In this document: positions 7,001 to 8,688 of the stretch, piece after piece
Numbering within the stretch: position 1 is the stretch's first letter
Layout: every line of letters begins with the position of its first letter
Source: a bacterium
GTDB taxonomy: Bacteria; Blakebacterota; Blakebacteria; Blakebacterales; Blakebacteraceae
Length of the DNA stretch: 8,688 bases
Assembly: GCA_025774615.1 (NCBI GenBank)
Contig: JALGVQ010000123.1
Location: 1-8,688, forward strand
Direction of reading: 5' to 3'
Notes under the pieces: model-generated
Database searches by the model: none
What the model was told of the DNA's origin: nothing
What the model saw: the letters and a program-made list of their open reading frames with translations, nothing else
Position numbers and translations under genes: made by a program

Positions 7001-7225
7001 GCACTCTTCTGGGATATGGGCATGGCGTGGGACGGTGCTGATTTTAAGCCGTTCGATATGAGCGGAAAGGGTGTGGCTTTCGGAGGCATTAAAAGTGGTG
7101 TCGGGATAGGAGCACGCGTGAATCTCGGCATGTTTATTCTGAGGATGGACGTAGCCTGGAAGAATACCTTACGTACAATCGGGGGTACCCCCCGCTGGCA
7201 CATTGCACTTGGCCCGGAGTTCTAA
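4091..7225 (+). CDS. Secreted fusion: peptidase-MA-like domain, TolB-like propeller, Omp85-like barrel
   Basis: A 1044-aa envelope protein in three parts. A Sec signal peptide (hydrophobic VPALCAILLAVLMSAV, likely cut after AKG) is followed by a gluzincin-type domain of about residues 45-285: zinc motif HELVH at 155-159 and, 30 residues on, WFSEGLAEY with E189 as likely third ligand, the usual layout of the peptidase MA family. Residues about 315-595 hold six WD40/TolB-like blades (SPDGDRVAF, WSPDGSRLAI, WNSDGRRIVF, WSSDGSKLAF, WGPDDTSLIF, FSISGNQLVF). Residues about 670-1044 alternate like an outer-membrane barrel, with LRGF (927-930) as in Omp85 loop 6, then FSGDRFLLSNIEFRFP, and a terminal Phe. 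The barrel should anchor it in the outer membrane with peptidase and propeller in the periplasm or displayed; the orientation is inferred. The start is unsure: no in-frame ATG precedes the signal peptide, and GTG 4091 has no clear ribosome site. The open frame back to 3734 is antisense to the lipoprotein gene and is not used. Confidence 0.83.
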   Translation: MSAVKSAFVNAYRSVQYRSVPALCAILLAVLMSAVPAKGQDTWFGQNKVQYRNFVWSVFQTEHFDFYYHQGGKEIAEFAAVSAEHAYEELRYEFHFDLSHRVPVILYNSHNDFQQTNVIPNILQEGIGGFTEYLKHRVVVPFQGSYEDFRHVLHHELVHAVSMAMLYGTGIAALINQAQSGSLPLWFSEGLAEYGSMGWDMEAETFMRDAVISEYLPPLEEIYGGLLAYKGGQAFFHYLAETYGRRRIGELLTSLRLLGNLDQAFIITLGRPIEDISQEWHRYMKRTYWPQIENRSLPDDFADQLTDHRDDGSTYNVFPALSPDGDRVAFISNRRQYMDLYILSTLDGSVLARLGKGEQVSQFEEMHILRGGVAWSPDGSRLAIAAKGGIRDRIYIIDSETGRITREIDPRMDGVFSPAWNSDGRRIVFAGITEGYSDLYLYDLDDSSLTRLTHSRAYESSPSWSSDGSKLAFVSDALLPGQPASVNDLPVAYGPENIWVLDIDAEVREPWPVVTGPYADTSPNWGPDDTSLIFLSYRSGIRNLYEKNLQDGEIRPLTNVLNSIESAHFSISGNQLVFSALNGAGYDIFLMRDPRHSGAETVPVPTGMALSMERERLESEARTASRSEQVLSYTAADYSRLRFRPIDAGYGRRRTRAGTGKDDFEPERDLGFGVVASRDRPYRLKLTPDLVMANAGYSSFWGMAGSSYLEMSDILGNHQLSMMVSLWSTLDNSNYQFTYRNLGRRWNFGISFFWYNYFYLPDRDTRAIYGDRTAGAMALMSYPFSRFLRLDLEVSYIGIFRKIYLTGPAERSRRQVFLPKASLVGDNTIPGYTGYINGRRYKISLSHSPPGLDHSLRFTTLEADHRTYLRVGREENIVLRFAGGASFGRHPQQFFLGGNGFWWGPRYTSGDLYEIDNMYFSTFQAPLRGFDFYEFSGDRFLLSNIEFRFPMVKVLSLGWPLQVMIRNIQGALFWDMGMAWDGADFKPFDMSGKGVAFGGIKSGVGIGARVNLGMFILRMDVAWKNTLRTIGGTPRWHIALGPEF
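7216..7219 (+). promoter_or_regulatory. Ribosome binding site inside the end of the upstream gene
   Basis: GGAG in the last codons of the fusion gene is six bases before the GTG at 7226, which directly follows the TAA at 7223-7225. This supports the GTG start and suggests translational coupling of the two genes. Confidence 0.6.
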
Positions 7226-8688
7226 GTGAGATCACTACATTGCAGGAACATAGCGAGCGCTATCCTTGTTGCCGCGCTCATCCCGCTCTCTCTGACAGGG
7301 CGGACCGAGGCTCAGGAAACCGTGATCAGGCCCGGGGAAGGTCTGGCCCGGATCGGGGAACAGGGAAGAACGATTCCCGTGATCCCCACATTCACCTCGG
7401 CTACTCCCTTGCTCGATGAAGGACAGCGGCGTCTCGCCCGACTCGCAGAGTCCCGCGGGATCGCGGCCGGAGAGCAGATCTCCGGTGCCACTGCCGTCTA
7501 TGAAGTAGGGGATGTTAAAAAATTCTGGGCGGTCGATTTCTCCAAGAGCCTGAGTTTCCCTTACCAGCAGTATCAGGTCGAGGCCGAATGCCGGGCGGTT
7601 GGGGACTATGCCTACTACTTCATAGAGTCAGATGAGCTTCTGGTCGTTGGAGCGGAGGCGCTGAGCGAGTTCATTACCGCTTTTGAAATTGCCGTACCGT
7701 CCAGTCCCCGCGACCCGGATCTGGGTATCTACGATCATGTGACAGAAGTGTTCGGGGATGTGCCTGACGTGGACAATGATGAGAAGATCATCATACTCCT
7801 TACGAATATACCGGAAGAGGCAACGACAGCGGCGGGAAGCTCATTCTTCTCTGGATATTTCTACTCGGTGAATCAATTCGCGGATCCGGTCGATTTCGGT
7901 GGAGGGATCAAGCAGAACTCGAACCACACAGAGATGCTCTATGTGAACTCCCAGATGATCGGTTATGAAGATCCGGCTAATGCATTGTATACGGCTTTCA
8001 TCAGGGGGATGGTGAAGGGCACGATTGCGCATGAATTCCAGCATCTCATCCAGTGGGGAAATGATCCCGATGAGATCACCGCAGTCAATGAAGGTCTGGC
8101 GGAATACGCCCATTATATAACCGGGTTCGGCCTGAGGGCTCTCTCTCCCTATGTGACACGACCGAACGTAGACCTCCTTTCCTGGAGAAAATACGGAACG
8201 GTCACTGACGATTATGCCCGCGTTGCCCTCTGGACCTACTACCTGGGAACGAGGTTCGGAGACGACTATATACTTGAGCTCTCAACAGACCCTCTGGGCG
8301 GTGTGGACGGTATAGAATCTTCACTGACTGCTACCAGTGCTCCGGATTTCGGCAGCGTATTCCATGATTTCATCACCGCCCTCTACCTGGAGGGGGGAGA
8401 CCTCGGCTATCAGGCCTACAATCTGGCACCCGTCACTTCGTGGATTGAACCACAGGTCAATGAAAATCTCTTCCCGTCATCCGCGCGCGTTCGACTTGAA
8501 CCCCGGGGTGTGACGGTTCTCCGTTACTGGAATGTAACGGATCTCGCCCTGACGTTCCCCGACGGGCTTCCCGTGGGAGTGACTGCTTCACTCGCAAAGA
8601 TGGATCCCGGTACTACCTGGGATGTCGATCCTCTGACTGCCGCCGGCATTTCGGTCTCAGGCATGGGGATTACATGGCCTGAGGCCGC
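7226..8688 (+). CDS. Secreted zinc metallopeptidase, M30-like (3' end outside the window)
   Basis: The frame is open from GTG 7226 for 487 codons to the window edge with no stop. The start has an N-region with Arg, the hydrophobic run IASAILVAALIPLSLTG and a likely signal-peptidase cut after TEA. Residues about 85-140 (VKKFWAVDF, then YQVEAECRAVGDYAYYFIES) match the front module I recall before M30/immune-inhibitor-like peptidases. The catalytic motif is IAHEFQHLIQW with H269, E270 and H273. NEGLAEY follows at 288-294: E289 is 16 and E293 is 20 residues after H273, and one of them should be the third zinc ligand. After about residue 410 the sequence is beta-rich and is probably an accessory domain. 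It follows the fusion gene with no gap, so both are probably made together at the envelope or secreted. The family call is by motif only; the substrate is unknown. Confidence 0.82.
   Translation, partial: MRSLHCRNIASAILVAALIPLSLTGRTEAQETVIRPGEGLARIGEQGRTIPVIPTFTSATPLLDEGQRRLARLAESRGIAAGEQISGATAVYEVGDVKKFWAVDFSKSLSFPYQQYQVEAECRAVGDYAYYFIESDELLVVGAEALSEFITAFEIAVPSSPRDPDLGIYDHVTEVFGDVPDVDNDEKIIILLTNIPEEATTAAGSSFFSGYFYSVNQFADPVDFGGGIKQNSNHTEMLYVNSQMIGYEDPANALYTAFIRGMVKGTIAHEFQHLIQWGNDPDEITAVNEGLAEYAHYITGFGLRALSPYVTRPNVDLLSWRKYGTVTDDYARVALWTYYLGTRFGDDYILELSTDPLGGVDGIESSLTATSAPDFGSVFHDFITALYLEGGDLGYQAYNLAPVTSWIEPQVNENLFPSSARVRLEPRGVTVLRYWNVTDLALTFPDGLPVGVTASLAKMDPGTTWDVDPLTAAGISVSGMGITWPEA

Noticed and set aside
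1-8688. CRISPR array, phage genes or defence cassette
   Set aside because: No regularly spaced repeats, integrase, structural phage genes or known defence proteins were seen; the only mobile gene is the IS transposase.

Overview
The window looks like a chromosomal segment of a Gram-negative bacterium, probably an uncultured lineage of or near the FCB group (Bacteroidota/Gemmatimonadota-like candidate phyla). The reasons are two predicted lipoproteins, a very long secreted protein that appears to join a peptidase, a TolB-like propeller and an Omp85-like barrel, and a second large secreted metallopeptidase. Overall composition looks moderately GC-rich. The phylum is inference from protein style only; no taxonomic marker gene is present.

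Left part (1-1887, minus strand): an IS1182-type insertion sequence of about 1.58 kb (279-1863) with imperfect terminal inverted repeats and one intact transposase. It has landed a few codons inside a gene for an STAS-like, probable ATP-binding regulatory protein. The start codon and first codons of that gene lie on the right of the IS (1864-1887). The rest lies on the left (1-278) and runs off the window. Joining the two sides rebuilds an open frame and a 14-bp perfect palindrome at the insertion point.

Middle (1888-2509): mostly non-coding. It holds a complete tRNA-Ala(GGC) gene with encoded CCA on the minus strand and, about 200 bp away on the same strand, a decayed tRNA-like 3' end.

Right part (2510-8688): a plus-strand lipoprotein related to GH99/GH71 endo-mannosidase-like glycosidases, whose catalytic glutamate pair appears substituted; a small minus-strand lipoprotein convergent with it (16 bp between stops); then a plus-strand pair of secreted metallopeptidase genes. 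The first encodes 1044 aa with a peptidase-MA-like HELVH domain, six WD40/TolB-like repeats and a C-terminal outer-membrane barrel. Its stop codon is followed immediately by the GTG start of the second, an M30-like HEFQH peptidase that continues past the window end. The two are probably co-translated and would act at the cell envelope. The glycosidase-like lipoprotein could share an envelope or extracellular polysaccharide role, but nothing in the sequence links it directly to the peptidases.
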